This document shows, one piece after another, positions 26,559-36,564 of a stretch of DNA of 64,000 bases (positions are counted from its first letter, which is position 1; every line of letters starts with the position of its first letter). Location: contig NZ_JFHD01000002.1 of assembly GCF_000698575.1 (NCBI RefSeq), positions 470,251-534,250 of the forward strand. The letters are read 5' to 3'. Under the pieces are notes generated by a model. It made no database searches and was not told where the DNA came from. It saw only the letters and a program-made list of their open reading frames with translations. The translations under genes and the position numbers were made by a program. Origin of the DNA: Caballeronia zhejiangensis. GTDB lineage: Bacteria; Pseudomonadota; Gammaproteobacteria; Burkholderiales; Burkholderiaceae.

Positions 26559-27632
26559 TCAACGATGCGCGAGCAGCATGCCGCGCACATCGGCGAAGAC
26601 CTGTTCGGCCGAGAGTTCGCGAAGGCAGTTCAGATGGCCGAGCGGACACTCGCGGGCAAAGCACGGACTGCATTCAAGATGCAGCCATTGTACCTTTGCG
26701 AGATCGGACAAGGGCGGCGTGTGGCGCGGATCGGTCGAGCCGTAGACCGCGACGAGCGGCCGGCGCGAGGCGGCCGCGACGTGCATCAGCCCCGAATCGT
26801 TCGTGACGACGGCGCTCGCCCGCGAAATCAGCGCGCACGCCTCACCGAGCGAAGTCTGGCCGCACAGGTTGCGCACCATCGGCGCGCGCTCCGCGATGGC
26901 CTGCGCGATCGGCGCATCCTTCTTCGAACCGAGCGCGATCATGCGCGCATACGGAAACGACTGCGCGATGAACTGGGCGAGCGAAGCGAAATGCTCCGGC
27001 GGCCAGCGCTTGGCCGGACCGTATTCCGCGCCGGGGCAGAACACGACGAGCGGCGCGCGCGTGTCGAGGTTGAAGCGCGTCGAGACGCGCGCGGCTTCGT
27101 TCGGATCGGCTTCGAGGCGCGGCACGGGCAGCGTCTGCGCGTCGGGAAGCGCGGCGGCTTCCGGCTGCGCGAACCGGTCGACGAACGGCAGCTTCGCGCC
27201 CGGCGCATAGGCGAGCGCCGCGTAATGCGCGGTCATCGGCGGACGGTCGGTCTTCGGCGGATTCGCGTGGCGCACGTTCAAGAGCCCGTAGCGGCTCTCG
27301 CCCTTGTAGCCGATGCGCAGGTTGATGCCCGCCATCCACGGAATCAGCGCGGATTTGACGGAGTTGGGCAGCACATAGGCGGCGTCGTAACCGACATCGC
27401 GCAAATCACTCGCGAGCTGCCAGCGGCGCAGCAGTTGCAGCTTGCCGTGGGCGAGGTCGGTCGCGTAGACATCGCGGATTTCCGGCATGCGCTCGAGCAC
27501 GGGTGCGACCCAGGTGGGCGCGACGGCGTCGATCGCGATACGCGGATGAAGCTTGCGCAAGAGCGTGAAGAGCGGCTGCGCCATCAATGCGTCACCGATC
27601 CAGTTCGGTGCTATAACCAGCGCGCGGCGCAT
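26559..27632 (-). CDS. waaF: ADP-heptose:LPS heptosyltransferase II
   Basis: The 357-residue glycosyltransferase family 9 protein adds the second heptose to the LPS inner core from ADP-heptose at the cytoplasmic face of the inner membrane. It starts with RALVIAPNWIGDALMAQPLF, a strong WaaF signature, and has the donor-binding block FCPGAEYGPAKRWPPEHFASLA and VVTNDSGLMHVAAASRRPLVAVYGSTDPRHTPP. Length is normal. The C-terminus has the cysteine cluster CSPCFARECPLGHLNC common in WaaF. It is the third gene of a minus-strand group with ilvE and the zf-CHCC gene. Confidence 0.95.
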   Translation of the reverse strand: MRRALVIAPNWIGDALMAQPLFTLLRKLHPRIAIDAVAPTWVAPVLERMPEIRDVYATDLAHGKLQLLRRWQLASDLRDVGYDAAYVLPNSVKSALIPWMAGINLRIGYKGESRYGLLNVRHANPPKTDRPPMTAHYAALAYAPGAKLPFVDRFAQPEAAALPDAQTLPVPRLEADPNEAARVSTRFNLDTRAPLVVFCPGAEYGPAKRWPPEHFASLAQFIAQSFPYARMIALGSKKDAPIAQAIAERAPMVRNLCGQTSLGEACALISRASAVVTNDSGLMHVAAASRRPLVAVYGSTDPRHTPPLSDLAKVQWLHLECSPCFARECPLGHLNCLRELSAEQVFADVRGMLLAHR

Positions 27633-27758
27633 CTGTTGTTATCCGATCTCAAAATGAACGCGGCCCGCCGCCTTGGGGCGAGCCGTCGATTGTCGTGGGT
27701 ATGTTTCGCGCCGCGTACGGCGCGCGTGAGCCAGGGCGCGGCCAGCGCCCCGCGGGCT

Positions 27759-27956
27759 TCAGTGACCGCCCTTGAGCACTTCGCCGTCTTTCAGCTTGTA
27801 GCGCGTGCCGCAATACGGGCAGCGCGCCTCGCCGTGCGTCACGTCGATGAACACGCGCGGATGCGTGCTCCAGCGCTGCATCTTCGGGTTCGGGCAGAAG
27901 GCGGGCAGATCCTTCGCCGACAATTCCACCAGCGGCATTTCCTTCAGGTCGCTCAT
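27759..27956 (-). CDS. zf-CHCC zinc-finger protein
   Basis: This 65-residue protein has one zinc-binding set in the order Cys21, His32, Cys46, Cys49 (FCPNPK..THPRVF..RCPYCGTRY), typical of the zf-CHCC family, related to the mitochondrial complex I subunit NDUFS6. Bacterial members are small, often next to ilvE or waaF in beta-proteobacteria, and their role is not established. The ATG is preceded by AAAAGAGATAGCA, a moderate ribosome site. It sits 66 nt after ilvE and 126 nt before waaF. Confidence 0.9.
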   Translation of the reverse strand: MSDLKEMPLVELSAKDLPAFCPNPKMQRWSTHPRVFIDVTHGEARCPYCGTRYKLKDGEVLKGGH

Positions 27957-28022
27957 TGCTATCTCTTTTCGTGATGTACGTCGCGCGGCGAGCGAACGGC
28001 CCGCCGCGTCGCATGAGATTGT

Positions 28023-28943
28023 TTAAACCTTCGCGAGCCAGCTCGCGTACTTCTCGTTCTTGCCGCCGACGACGTCGAAGAACGCGCTTTGCAGCTTTTC
28101 CGTGATCGGACCGCGCGCGCCCGAACCGATGGTGCGGTTGTCCAGCTCGCGGATCGGCGTGACTTCGGCGGCGGTGCCGGTGAAGAACGCTTCGTCGCAG
28201 GTGTAGACCTCGTCGCGGGTGATGCGCTTTTCGATCACCGGGATGCCGAAATCGCGCGCCAGCGTGATGACTGTGTCGCGCGTGATGCCGTCGAGGCACG
28301 AAGCCAGATCCGGCGTGTAGATCTTGCCGTTGTTCACGAGGAAGAAGTTTTCGCCGGAGCCTTCCGACACGTAGCCGTCGACGTCGAGCAGCAGCGCTTC
28401 GTCGTAGCCGTCGGCGACGGCTTCCTGGTTGGCGAGAATCGAGTTCACGTACCAGCCGGACGCCTTCGCGCGGACCATCGACACGTTCACATGATGGCGC
28501 GTGAACGACGACGTCTTCACGCGGATGCCCTTGGCGAGCCCGTCTTCACCGAGATACGCGCCCCACGGCCACGCGGCGATCGCAACATGGATGGTGTTGC
28601 CCTTCGCCGACACGCCGAGCTTTTCCGAGCCGACCCAGATGATCGGGCGGATGTAGCACGACTCGAGCGCGTTCGCCTTCACGACTTCGAGTTGCGCGGC
28701 TTCGAGCGTCGCGGCATCGAACGGGACGTCCATCTGGAAGATCTTCGCCGAGTTGAGCAGGCGCTTCGTGTGTTCCTTCAGGCGGAAAATGGCCGTGCCC
28801 TGCGCGGTCTTGTACGCGCGCACGCCTTCGAAGACACCCATGCCGTAGTGCAACGTGTGGGTCAGAACGTGGATCTTGGCATCACGCCAGTCGATCAGCT
28901 TGCCATCCATCCAGATCTTGCCGTCGCGGTCGGCCATTGACAT
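28023..28943 (-). CDS. ilvE: branched-chain amino acid aminotransferase
   Basis: The 306-residue class IV PLP enzyme makes and degrades leucine, isoleucine and valine by transamination with glutamate. The fold-type IV pattern is clear: HTLHYGMGVFEGVRAYKT, the Schiff-base lysine in VRAKASGWYVNS (Lys160), LLLDVDGYVSEGSGENFFLV and the phosphate-binding TVITLA and TGTAAEVTPI. It matches E. coli IlvE in length. GGAG lies upstream of the first ATG (28943); a second ATG two codons on is possible. It heads the ilvE-zfCHCC-waaF strand group. Confidence 0.96.
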   Translation of the reverse strand: MSMADRDGKIWMDGKLIDWRDAKIHVLTHTLHYGMGVFEGVRAYKTAQGTAIFRLKEHTKRLLNSAKIFQMDVPFDAATLEAAQLEVVKANALESCYIRPIIWVGSEKLGVSAKGNTIHVAIAAWPWGAYLGEDGLAKGIRVKTSSFTRHHVNVSMVRAKASGWYVNSILANQEAVADGYDEALLLDVDGYVSEGSGENFFLVNNGKIYTPDLASCLDGITRDTVITLARDFGIPVIEKRITRDEVYTCDEAFFTGTAAEVTPIRELDNRTIGSGARGPITEKLQSAFFDVVGGKNEKYASWLAKV

Positions 28944-29299
28944 ACGGTTCTCCTAGCTGTCTCGTTCAAGTGAGTTCGGGGCAGGCCGCCAAAGACTTCC
29001 GGGCGGCGGCGCTCGCGCATCTCGCGCCGCGTTCGTGCATCGGCGATTGCCGGCGAACGCGCGCATCGGAGGCGCAAAGGCTGTGAAAGACCGTCATTTT
29101 AGCGTCTTTTCGCGACGAAACCGATCTTGGAGCGCCTTTCACGACGCTATAATTTGCCTTTCGCCGTCCGCTGAAAACAGCGGGACGAAACGGCGAAGCC
29201 CGCCATTCCCGATTTTCCCGGTTTTTCCCGATCCATCGCGCAATCGCTCGAGGCCGCGCATTGGCATCACGGGTGGTCTTCATCGCCTCGCATTCGCTC
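28944..29299. other. divergent intergenic region ilvE/azlC with candidate promoter
   Basis: No gene is supported. A perfect TATAAT occurs at 29148-29153 on the plus strand with a TTGGAG 15 nt upstream (29127-29132), a candidate promoter for azlCD. Short ORFs across the region are basic and without features. Confidence 0.5.
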
Positions 29300-30046
29300 A
29301 TGCTTGACCGGCTGTCCGACACCAATCGCCGCGCGTTTTTCGAGGGCGTGCGTACCTTTTCTCCCGCCGTCCTGGCGACGTTTTCCTGGGGTCTCGTGAC
29401 CGGCGTCGCGATGACGAAGTCCGTGCTCACCGTGCCGCAGGCGCTCGGCATGTCGTTCGCGGTGTACGCGGGCTCGTCGCAGCTCGCGGTGCTGCCGCTC
29501 TTCGCCGCGAAGCTGCCGCTCTGGACGATTCTCCTGACCGCCGCGATGGTCAATCTGCGCTTCGTGATCTTCAGCGCGGGGCTCGCGCCGCATTTCTCGT
29601 GGCTGCCGCTGAAGCGGCGTCTGCTGCTCGGCTATTTCAACGGCGACATCATCTATCTGATGTTCTCGAAGCGGAATTTTCCTGCCGGCTGGCAGCCCGG
29701 CAAGGAGGCGTTCTTCTGGGGACTGGCGGTATCGAGCTGGTTGTCATGGCAAACATCGTCGGTGCTCGGCATCTTGCTCGCGAGCCTGATTCCCGATGAC
29801 TGGGGCCTCGAACTCGCCGGCACGCTCGCGCTGATCCCGCTCATCGTTTCCGCTATCGCGACGCGTTCGACGCTCGCGGCGGTCGCGGTGGCGAGCGTCG
29901 TCGCGTTGCTGGCATTCGATCTGCCGTATCGTTTCGGCTTGCCGCTCGCGGTGTTCGCGGCGCTTATCGCGGGCACGCTCGCGGATGTCGTCGCCGAGCG
30001 GGCCGCGCCCAAATCCGCATCCGATGCCACGAGGTCCAGCCGATGA
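29300..30046 (+). CDS. azlC: AzlC family branched-chain amino acid export subunit
   Basis: The 248-residue protein has five to six hydrophobic helices and the AzlC pattern FFEGVRTFSPAVLATFSWGLVTGVAMTKS, then MSFAVYAGSSQLAVLPLF and MVNLRFVIFSAGLAPHF. With the small AzlD partner it forms an exporter of branched-chain amino acids or analogues (such as 4-azaleucine in Bacillus). The ATG at 29300 is chosen; a TTG at 29261 would add 13 residues and neither has a clear ribosome site. It overlaps azlD by four bases. Divergent placement from ilvE fits a branched-chain amino acid role. Confidence 0.88.
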   Translation: MLDRLSDTNRRAFFEGVRTFSPAVLATFSWGLVTGVAMTKSVLTVPQALGMSFAVYAGSSQLAVLPLFAAKLPLWTILLTAAMVNLRFVIFSAGLAPHFSWLPLKRRLLLGYFNGDIIYLMFSKRNFPAGWQPGKEAFFWGLAVSSWLSWQTSSVLGILLASLIPDDWGLELAGTLALIPLIVSAIATRSTLAAVAVASVVALLAFDLPYRFGLPLAVFAALIAGTLADVVAERAAPKSASDATRSSR

Positions 30047-30366
30047 GCGCGCTGCAAGTCTGGCTCGCGATCATCGGCATGGGCGTGGTCACGGCGGTGA
30101 CGCGCGCGCTCTTTCTGATCGGCGGCGAGCGCATGGTGCTGCCGCCGCGCGTGCAGCGTGTGCTGCGGTATGCGCCGGCCGCCGCGCTCGCGGGCGTCGT
30201 CGTGCCGGATCTGCTCGAAACGCCCGCGGGCATTTCGCTGTGGCTGTCGAACCATGCGTTGTGGGCATCGGCGGCGGGACTCGCGTATTACCTGTGGCGG
30301 CGCGGCATGATGGGCACGATCGCCGTCGGCATGGTGGTGTTCACGCTGCTGCGGCTCGTGGCCTGA
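30043..30366 (+). CDS. azlD: AzlD family small membrane partner
   Basis: The 107-residue membrane protein has three to four hydrophobic segments and the AzlD motif MGVVTAVTRALFLIGG followed by RVLRYAPAAALAGVVVPDLL. It begins within the azlC stop region (ATGA overlap), so the two are translationally coupled and act as one exporter. Length is standard for the family. No terminator is evident after it, although a small hairpin CCGCT-AAA-AGCGG lies at 30421-30433. Confidence 0.88.
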   Translation: MSALQVWLAIIGMGVVTAVTRALFLIGGERMVLPPRVQRVLRYAPAAALAGVVVPDLLETPAGISLWLSNHALWASAAGLAYYLWRRGMMGTIAVGMVVFTLLRLVA

Positions 30367-30773
30367 CCGCGGCGTGGAGATGGCTACGCGCCGCGTCAAA
30401 TACGCGTCATCAACGATTGCCCGCTAAAAGCGGCCGGGTTGATCGGTTAAAATGAGGGTCTTTCCCGAGTGAGCGAGGTCGAAAGTGTGTCCGGCAGTCA
30501 CCGCGCTACGGTTTTGCAATTCATTTTGCAACACGCCGCTCCCGGCTCCATCGCCGCGCCCGGGCAGGGCTTGCGCGCCTCTCCGGATTCATCTGTCTCA
30601 TCCCTTTCTCCCGCATCCCGCGCGCGCGTTCGGCTTAAGCGCGCGTCCTTCGCCCCCAGCTTGAACCGCGCGCGAGCCGTCCTGCCCGGCGGCCTGCGCG
30701 CGGCGACTCCACGAACCGGCCCGCCCCGACGGCCGTTCCCGCCCGAACCGCTTCTTTATCTACGTTGACTCCC
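30367..30773. other. intergenic region and probable leader of pgk
   Basis: I see no convincing gene. It contains a direct repeat TTTTGCAA at 30512-30519 and 30524-30531 (period 12) and an AT-rich patch GGTTAAAATG near 30445-30454 that might be a -10. One 99-codon reading (30469-30768) is Arg/Pro/Ser-rich, without features, and is not accepted. Confidence 0.4.
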
Positions 30774-31970
30774 ATGACGAAAGTACTGCGTTTCACCGAT
30801 CTGATCGCCGAAGGCAAAGTCTCCGGCAAGCGTGTGTTCATCCGCGCGGATCTCAACGTGCCGCAAGACGATAACGGCAACATCACCGAAGATACGCGCG
30901 TGCGCGCCTCGGTCCCGGCGATCAAGGCCGCTCTCGACGCGGGCGCGGCCGTGATGGTCACGTCGCACCTCGGCCGTCCGACCGAAGGCCAGTTCAAGCC
31001 GGAAGACTCGCTCGCGCCGGTCGCGAAGCGTCTGTCGGAGCTGCTCGGCCGCGACGTGCCGCTCGTCGCCGACTGGGTCGACGGCGTTCAGGTCCAGCCG
31101 GGCAACGTCGTGCTGTTGGAAAACTGCCGCTGCAACAAGGGCGAGAAGAAGAACGACGACGGCCTCGCGCAGAAGATGGCGAAGCTCTGCGACGTCTACG
31201 TCAACGATGCGTTCGGCACCGCGCACCGCGCCGAAGCCACGACGCACGGCATCGCGAAGTACGCACCTGTCGCGTGCGCGGGACCGCTCTTGGCCGCTGA
31301 ACTCGATGCGCTCGGCAAGGCGCTCGGCAACCCGAAGCGTCCGCTCGTCGCGATCGTCGCGGGCTCGAAGGTGTCGACCAAGCTCACCATTCTCAAGTCG
31401 CTCGCCGAGAAGGTCGATCAGCTGATCGTCGGCGGCGGCATCGCCAACACGTTCATGCTCGCGTCGGGCCTGAAGATCGGCAAGTCGCTCGCCGAAGCCG
31501 ATCTCGTCGGCGAGGCGAAGGAAATCATCGAACAGGCGCGCACGCGCGGCGCATCGGTGCCGATTCCGAGCGATGTCGTCACCGCGAAGGAATTCGCCGC
31601 GACTGCGAAGGCGGAAACGAAGCCCGTCGCCGACGTCGCCGACGACGACCTCATCCTCGATATCGGCCCGGACACCGCGAAGGCGCTCGCCGCGCAACTC
31701 GAAACGGCCGGCACGATCGTCTGGAACGGGCCCGTCGGCGTGTTCGAATTCGACCAGTTCGGCAACGGCACCAAGACGCTCGCGCAGGCCATCGCGAATT
31801 CGTCGGCGTTCTCCATCGCCGGCGGCGGCGACACGCTCGCGGCCATCGCGAAGTACGACATCGCCGACAAGGTGAGCTACATCTCGACCGGCGGCGGCGC
31901 GTTCCTGGAATTCCTCGAAGGCAAGAAGCTGCCCGCGGTCGAAGTGCTCGAATCCCGCGCCGGGGCTTGA
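30774..31970 (+). CDS. pgk: phosphoglycerate kinase
   Basis: The 398-residue glycolytic kinase converts 1,3-bisphosphoglycerate and ADP to 3-phosphoglycerate and ATP. Signature segments are [79 protein letters not shown], and the C-terminal nucleotide-site block [21 protein letters not shown] and [19 protein letters not shown]. The ATG at 30774 gives the conserved start; a TTG three codons upstream is not needed. It opens the pgk-pyk-fba cluster. Confidence 0.98.
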   Translation: MTKVLRFTDLIAEGKVSGKRVFIRADLNVPQDDNGNITEDTRVRASVPAIKAALDAGAAVMVTSHLGRPTEGQFKPEDSLAPVAKRLSELLGRDVPLVADWVDGVQVQPGNVVLLENCRCNKGEKKNDDGLAQKMAKLCDVYVNDAFGTAHRAEATTHGIAKYAPVACAGPLLAAELDALGKALGNPKRPLVAIVAGSKVSTKLTILKSLAEKVDQLIVGGGIANTFMLASGLKIGKSLAEADLVGEAKEIIEQARTRGASVPIPSDVVTAKEFAATAKAETKPVADVADDDLILDIGPDTAKALAAQLETAGTIVWNGPVGVFEFDQFGNGTKTLAQAIANSSAFSIAGGGDTLAAIAKYDIADKVSYISTGGGAFLEFLEGKKLPAVEVLESRAGA

Positions 31971-31974
31971 GGCG

Positions 31975-32322
31975 TTGGCCGCCCGAAACAATCCGGCGAA
32001 AGCAGGAAAGAAGGGCGCGCCAGCCGGCGGCGCGCAAACCGAAGAAATGGGAAGCGGCGCCGCGCTCGACGCGGCCGCCGAAGCAGCGCGGGTGATCGCG
32101 GAAGCGGCTCAACCCGATCAGACGGCGCCCGAAGACGAATCGGTGATTCCGGAAACGCCTCCGGTCATCATCGGCGGCGTGCCCGCCCATGCCCTGAATG
32201 AAATCGACAAAGCGACGCCGGCACGAACCGGCGCGCGCGCGCAACCGGTGAGCAACACCTCACTGCAAGCGCAACGTGCTCGCGGCCTCAACACGGGCGT
32301 TCCTACAGAGACGAGGAAAGAC
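31975..32322 (+). other. open 116-codon in-frame stretch upstream of pyk
   Basis: From TTG 31975 the reading frame runs without a stop into pyk. The codons have the high-GC third positions of neighbouring genes, and the translation is Ala/Pro/Glu-rich and acidic (for example EDESVIPETPPVIIGG). A GAGG lies just before the TTG, and an in-frame ATG occurs at 32047. It might encode an N-terminal extension of some pyruvate kinase molecules, a separate product, or be a non-translated spacer. The strong ribosome site and conserved N-terminus at 32323 argue that the main product starts there. Confidence 0.35.
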
Positions 32323-33759
32323 ATGCATCGCGCTACCAAGATTGTTGCCACCATCGGCCCGGCTTCAACGAGCCCGGACGTCCTGCTGCAAATGCTGCAG
32401 GCGGGCCTCGACGTCGTTCGCTTCAACTTCTCGCACGGCACCGCCGACGATCACCGCCAGCGCGCCGAAATCGTCCGCGAGGCGGCGCGTCAGGTGGGCC
32501 GGGAAGTCGCGATCATGGCGGACCTGCAGGGCCCGAAGATCCGCGTCGGCAAGTTCGAGAACAACAAGACGATGCTCGTCGCGGGCAATCCGTTCATCCT
32601 CGATGCGAACTGCACGCTCGGCAACAACGAGCGCGTCGGGCTCGACTACAAGGATCTGCCGCGCGACCTGCGCGCGGGCGACGTGCTCCTGCTCAACGAC
32701 GGCCTCATCGTGCTCGACGTGGTGCGCGTCATCGGCGAAGAGATTCACACGACGGTGAAGGTCGGCGGCGAGCTCTCGAACAACAAGGGCATCAACCGTC
32801 AGGGCGGCGGTCTCACCGCGCCCGCGCTGACCGAGAAAGACATGGAGGACATCAAGACGGCGATGTCGCTCGGCGCGGATTTCGTCGCGGTGTCGTTCCC
32901 GAAGAACGCGACCGACATGGAAATGGCGCGTCAGCTCGCGAACATCGCGGGCGCGCCGTACGGCATCAAGCCGAAGATGATCGCGAAGATCGAGCGCGCC
33001 GAAGCCATTCCGGCGCTGCAAGGCATTCTCGACGCATCGGACGGCATCATGGTCGCGCGCGGCGATCTCGCGGTCGAAGTCGGCAACGCGGCGGTTCCGG
33101 CGCTGCAAAAGCGCATGATCCGCATGGCGCGCGAGTCGAACAAGCTCGTGATCACCGCCACGCAGATGATGGAATCGATGATCCACGCGCCCGTGCCGAC
33201 GCGCGCCGAAGTCTCCGACGTGGCGAACGCCGTGCTCGACGGCACCGACGCCGTGATGCTTTCCGCCGAAACCGCGGCCGGCAAGTATCCGGTGACGACG
33301 ATCGAAACGATGGCCGCCATCTGTATCGAAGCGGAGAAGTCGGAAGAATCGCAGCTCGATCGCGATTTCCTCGACCGCACGTTCACGCGCATCGACCAGT
33401 CGATCGCGATGGGCGCGCTCTTCACGGCGTTCCATCTCGGCGCGAAGGCCGTCGTCGCGTTGACGGAATCCGGTTCGACCGCGCTGTGGATGTCGCGTCA
33501 CTGGACGCACGTGCCGATCTTCGCGCTGACGCCGCGCGTGTCGAGCGAACGGACGATGTCCCTGTACCGCAACGTGACGCCGCTGCACGTCGACACCAAC
33601 ATGGACCGCGACACGGCGCTGAATCAGGCGCTGGAAGTGGTCGTGTCGAAGGGTTACGCGGCGCGCGGCGATATGGTCGTGCTGACGGTCGGCGAACCGA
33701 TGGGCCAGGCAGGCGGCACGAACACGCTCAAGATCGTGCGCGTGGGCGATCACTTCTAA
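32323..33759 (+). CDS. pyk: pyruvate kinase
   Basis: The 478-residue enzyme transfers phosphate from phosphoenolpyruvate to ADP at the end of glycolysis. Core motifs are visible: [36 protein letters not shown], the active-site block [28 protein letters not shown], and [10 protein letters not shown]...[32 protein letters not shown]. Length is that of a normal bacterial enzyme. The ATG at 32323 follows GAGGAAAG at 32312-32319. The frame is open for 116 codons further upstream. Two small hairpins (33759-33776 and 33777-33795) follow the stop without a U-tract. Confidence 0.97.
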   Translation: MHRATKIVATIGPASTSPDVLLQMLQAGLDVVRFNFSHGTADDHRQRAEIVREAARQVGREVAIMADLQGPKIRVGKFENNKTMLVAGNPFILDANCTLGNNERVGLDYKDLPRDLRAGDVLLLNDGLIVLDVVRVIGEEIHTTVKVGGELSNNKGINRQGGGLTAPALTEKDMEDIKTAMSLGADFVAVSFPKNATDMEMARQLANIAGAPYGIKPKMIAKIERAEAIPALQGILDASDGIMVARGDLAVEVGNAAVPALQKRMIRMARESNKLVITATQMMESMIHAPVPTRAEVSDVANAVLDGTDAVMLSAETAAGKYPVTTIETMAAICIEAEKSEESQLDRDFLDRTFTRIDQSIAMGALFTAFHLGAKAVVALTESGSTALWMSRHWTHVPIFALTPRVSSERTMSLYRNVTPLHVDTNMDRDTALNQALEVVVSKGYAARGDMVVLTVGEPMGQAGGTNTLKIVRVGDHF

Positions 33760-33935
33760 GCGTTTTTGAGAACGCTGCGCGGTCAAACGCCGCGCGATTT
33801 GTCGCAAGTCCGGAGCGAGCGCGGTCCCAGCACCCGCGCTCGTTTCGTCAAGCGCGCAGGACGATGAAGCCGAAAACCGCCCGAGAGCGAGTTCGCGCGC
33901 TGAAGAATTCGTTTCACTTATGGAGTCTCACCACA

Positions 33936-35000
33936 ATGCCTCTCGTATCAATGCGTCAACTGCTGGATCACGCTGCGGAAAACGGTTACGGTCTCCCGGC
34001 GTTCAACGTCAACAATCTGGAACAAGTGCAGGCGATCATGTCGGCGGCGAACGAAGTCAACGCGCCCGTCATCATGCAGGCGTCCGCTGGCGCGCGTAAG
34101 TACGCGGGCGAAGCGTTCCTGCGTCATCTGATCGAAGCGGCGGTCGAGTCGTATCCGCATATTCCGGTCGTGATGCATCAGGATCACGGTCAGTCGCCCG
34201 CGGTGTGCATGGCCGCGATCCGCTCGGGCTTCACCAGCGTCATGATGGACGGCTCGCTCGAAGCCGACGGCAAGACGGTCGCTTCCTACGAGTACAACGT
34301 CGCGGTGTCGAAGCAGGTCGTGGAGTTCTCGCATTCGATCGGCGTAACGGTCGAAGCCGAACTGGGCGTGCTCGGCTCGCTCGAAACGATGAAGGGCGAC
34401 AAGGAAGACGGCCACGGCGCCGAAGGCACGATGACGCGCGAGCAGCTTCTGACCGACGTCGAGCAGGCCGCCGATTTCGTCAAGCAGACGCAATGCGATG
34501 CTTTGGCGATCGCGATCGGTACGTCGCACGGCGCGTACAAGTTCTCGAAGAAGCCGACGGGCGATATCCTCGCCATCGACCGCATCCGCGAAATTCACCA
34601 GCGCATTCCGAACACGCACCTCGTGATGCACGGTTCGTCGTCGGTACCGCAGGAATTGCTGGCCGAAATCCGCGAATTCGGCGGCGACATGAAGGAAACC
34701 TATGGCGTGCCGGTCGAGGAGATTCAGGAAGGCATCAAGCACGGCGTTCGCAAGGTGAACATCGACACCGATCTGCGCCTCGCGATCACCGGCGCGATCC
34801 GCCGCTATCTGTTCGAAAATCCGTCGAAGTTCGATCCGCGCGATTATCTGAAGCCCGCGCGCGAAGCGGCGAAGGAAATCTGCCGCCAGCGCTATATGCA
34901 GTTCGGCTGCGAGGGCATGGCCGGCAAGATCAAGCCGGTTTCGCTCGACAAGATCGCCGAAAAGTACAAGTCCGGCGCGCTGGCTCAGATCGTGAAATGA
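33936..35000 (+). CDS. fba: class II fructose-bisphosphate aldolase
   Basis: The 354-residue zinc-dependent aldolase cleaves fructose 1,6-bisphosphate to the two triose phosphates and works in reverse in gluconeogenesis. Class II features are the zinc ligands in [10 protein letters not shown] and the acidic [37 protein letters not shown], and the phosphate-binding [14 protein letters not shown]. It belongs to the longer (about 350-residue) CbbA-like type of beta-proteobacteria. GGAG lies 11 nt before the ATG at 33936. It follows pgk and pyk with a 176-nt gap, so it may have its own promoter. Confidence 0.98.
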   Translation: MPLVSMRQLLDHAAENGYGLPAFNVNNLEQVQAIMSAANEVNAPVIMQASAGARKYAGEAFLRHLIEAAVESYPHIPVVMHQDHGQSPAVCMAAIRSGFTSVMMDGSLEADGKTVASYEYNVAVSKQVVEFSHSIGVTVEAELGVLGSLETMKGDKEDGHGAEGTMTREQLLTDVEQAADFVKQTQCDALAIAIGTSHGAYKFSKKPTGDILAIDRIREIHQRIPNTHLVMHGSSSVPQELLAEIREFGGDMKETYGVPVEEIQEGIKHGVRKVNIDTDLRLAITGAIRRYLFENPSKFDPRDYLKPAREAAKEICRQRYMQFGCEGMAGKIKPVSLDKIAEKYKSGALAQIVK

Positions 35001-35038
35001 GACTGATCTGAATCAGCCGGGTTTTGTAAAGTAAAATC

Positions 35039-35064
35039 AACGGGTTCCGGGTTCGGAACCCGTT
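35039..35064 (+). terminator. terminator-like hairpin after fba
   Basis: AACGGGTTCC (35039-35048) pairs exactly with GGAACCCGTT (35055-35064) around GGGTTC. The following tract (CGTCTTTCTCC) is only moderately U-rich. It lies 39 nt past the fba stop and before purC. Confidence 0.6.
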
Positions 35065-35120
35065 CGTCTTTCTCCTCGCCGCTTCCCACGTCGAAGCGGC
35101 GAATCACTTTTTTCCGGTAC

Positions 35121-36017
35121 ATGACGATGTCCACGCTATACGAATCCACGATCAAATCGCTGCCGCTGCTCGGCCGCGGCAAGGTCCGCGACAACTACGC
35201 CGTCGGCGACGACAAGCTCCTTATCGTGACGACCGACCGGCTTTCCGCATTCGACGTCGTCATGGGCGAGCCGATTCCGAACAAGGGCCGCGTGCTCAAC
35301 ACGATGGCCGATTTCTGGTTCGAGAAGCTCGGCCACATCGTGCCGAACCACAACACGGGCATCGATCCGGCGACGGTCGTCGCAGCGGACGAAGCCGAGC
35401 AGGTGAAGGGCCGCGCGGTCGTCGTGAAGCGCCTGGAGCCGATTCTCGTCGAAGCCGTGGTGCGCGGTTATCTCGCGGGCAGCGGCTGGAAGGACTATCA
35501 GGCGACGGGCGCGGTGTGCGGCGTCGAACTGCCGCCGGGCCTTCAGAACGCGCAGAAGCTGCCCGAGCCGATTTTCACGCCTGCGGCCAAGGCCGAAATG
35601 GGCCATCACGACGAAAACATCACCTACGATGAGATGGAACGCCGCATCGGCACGGAGCTTTCCGCGACGATCAAGCGCATTTCCATCCAGTTGTACAAGG
35701 AAGCGGCCGAGTACGCGGCGACGCGCGGCATCATCATCGCGGATACGAAGTTCGAGTTCGGCCTCGACAACAAGGGCGATCTCTATCTGATGGACGAAGT
35801 GCTGACCGCCGATTCGTCGCGCTTCTGGCCCGCCGATGGCTATCAGGTGGGCACGAATCCGCCGTCGTTCGACAAGCAGTTCGTGCGCGACTGGCTCGAA
35901 ACGCAGCCGTGGAAGAAGGAACCGCCCGCGCCCAAGCTGCCCGACGACGTGATCGCGAAGACGTCGGAGAAGTATCAGGAAGCGCTCCAGCGTTTGACCG
36001 GCAAGACGCTCGACTGA
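35121..36017 (+). CDS. purC: SAICAR synthetase
   Basis: The 298-residue enzyme joins aspartate to CAIR with ATP hydrolysis in purine synthesis. Motifs: [41 protein letters not shown] at the N-terminus, [23 protein letters not shown], and [13 protein letters not shown]...[15 protein letters not shown]. It is the longer type also found in yeast and other beta-proteobacteria. Two ATGs are possible, 35121 and 35127 (MSTLYES); the second matches relatives better, neither has a strong ribosome site. It heads the purC-purE-purK-tsaC run. Confidence 0.96.
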   Translation: MTMSTLYESTIKSLPLLGRGKVRDNYAVGDDKLLIVTTDRLSAFDVVMGEPIPNKGRVLNTMADFWFEKLGHIVPNHNTGIDPATVVAADEAEQVKGRAVVVKRLEPILVEAVVRGYLAGSGWKDYQATGAVCGVELPPGLQNAQKLPEPIFTPAAKAEMGHHDENITYDEMERRIGTELSATIKRISIQLYKEAAEYAATRGIIIADTKFEFGLDNKGDLYLMDEVLTADSSRFWPADGYQVGTNPPSFDKQFVRDWLETQPWKKEPPAPKLPDDVIAKTSEKYQEALQRLTGKTLD

Positions 36018-36026
36018 GTAAGAAAG

Positions 36027-36539
36027 ATGACGAACGAAGTACACAAGAACGAAGCGCCGCTCGTCGGCGTGTTGATGGGCTCCAGTTCCGACTGGGACGT
36101 GATGAAGCATGCCGTCGCGATGCTGCAGGAATTCGGCGTGCCGTACGAGGCACAGGTCGTCTCGGCGCACCGGATGCCGGACGAGATGTTCGCCTACGCG
36201 GAAAGCGCGCGCGAGCGCGGCCTGCGCGCGATCATCGCGGGCGCGGGCGGCGCGGCGCATCTGCCGGGCATGCTGGCCGCGAAAACCACGGTGCCGGTGC
36301 TCGGCGTGCCGGTGGCGAGCAAGTATCTGAAGGGCGTCGATTCGCTGCATTCGATCGTGCAGATGCCCAAGGGCGTGCCGGTCGCGACGTTCGCCATCGG
36401 CGAGGCGGGCGCGGCGAACGCGGCGCTCTTCGCGGTATCGATATTGAGCGTCACCGATGCGAAATTCGCCGATGCGCTCGCCGCTTTTCGCGTGAAGCAG
36501 AATCAGGCGGCGCGGGACATGACGCTGCCGCCGCTGTGA
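36027..36539 (+). CDS. purE: N5-carboxyaminoimidazole ribonucleotide mutase
   Basis: The 170-residue class I PurE moves the carboxyl group of N5-CAIR to give CAIR. The active-site loop [17 protein letters not shown], the segment [15 protein letters not shown] with the catalytic histidine, and [28 protein letters not shown] are complete. It starts 10 nt after purC stops and precedes purK, its metabolic partner, by 25 nt. Length is normal for the family. Confidence 0.97.
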   Translation: MTNEVHKNEAPLVGVLMGSSSDWDVMKHAVAMLQEFGVPYEAQVVSAHRMPDEMFAYAESARERGLRAIIAGAGGAAHLPGMLAAKTTVPVLGVPVASKYLKGVDSLHSIVQMPKGVPVATFAIGEAGAANAALFAVSILSVTDAKFADALAAFRVKQNQAARDMTLPPL

Positions 36540-36564
36540 TCCCACTTCGCAATCTGGCCCAACG

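Noticed and set aside
24003..27974. A 1323-codon plus-strand open frame
   Set aside because: It runs antisense through five well-supported minus-strand genes; its translation is Arg/His-rich and matches nothing. Long antisense frames are expected at this GC content.
30469..30768. 99-codon reading upstream of pgk
   Set aside because: Arg/Pro/Ser-rich, no ribosome site, no domain; more likely untranslated leader.
33759..33795. Two hairpins after pyk as a terminator
   Set aside because: Neither has a U-tract; kept only as a remark in the pyk entry.
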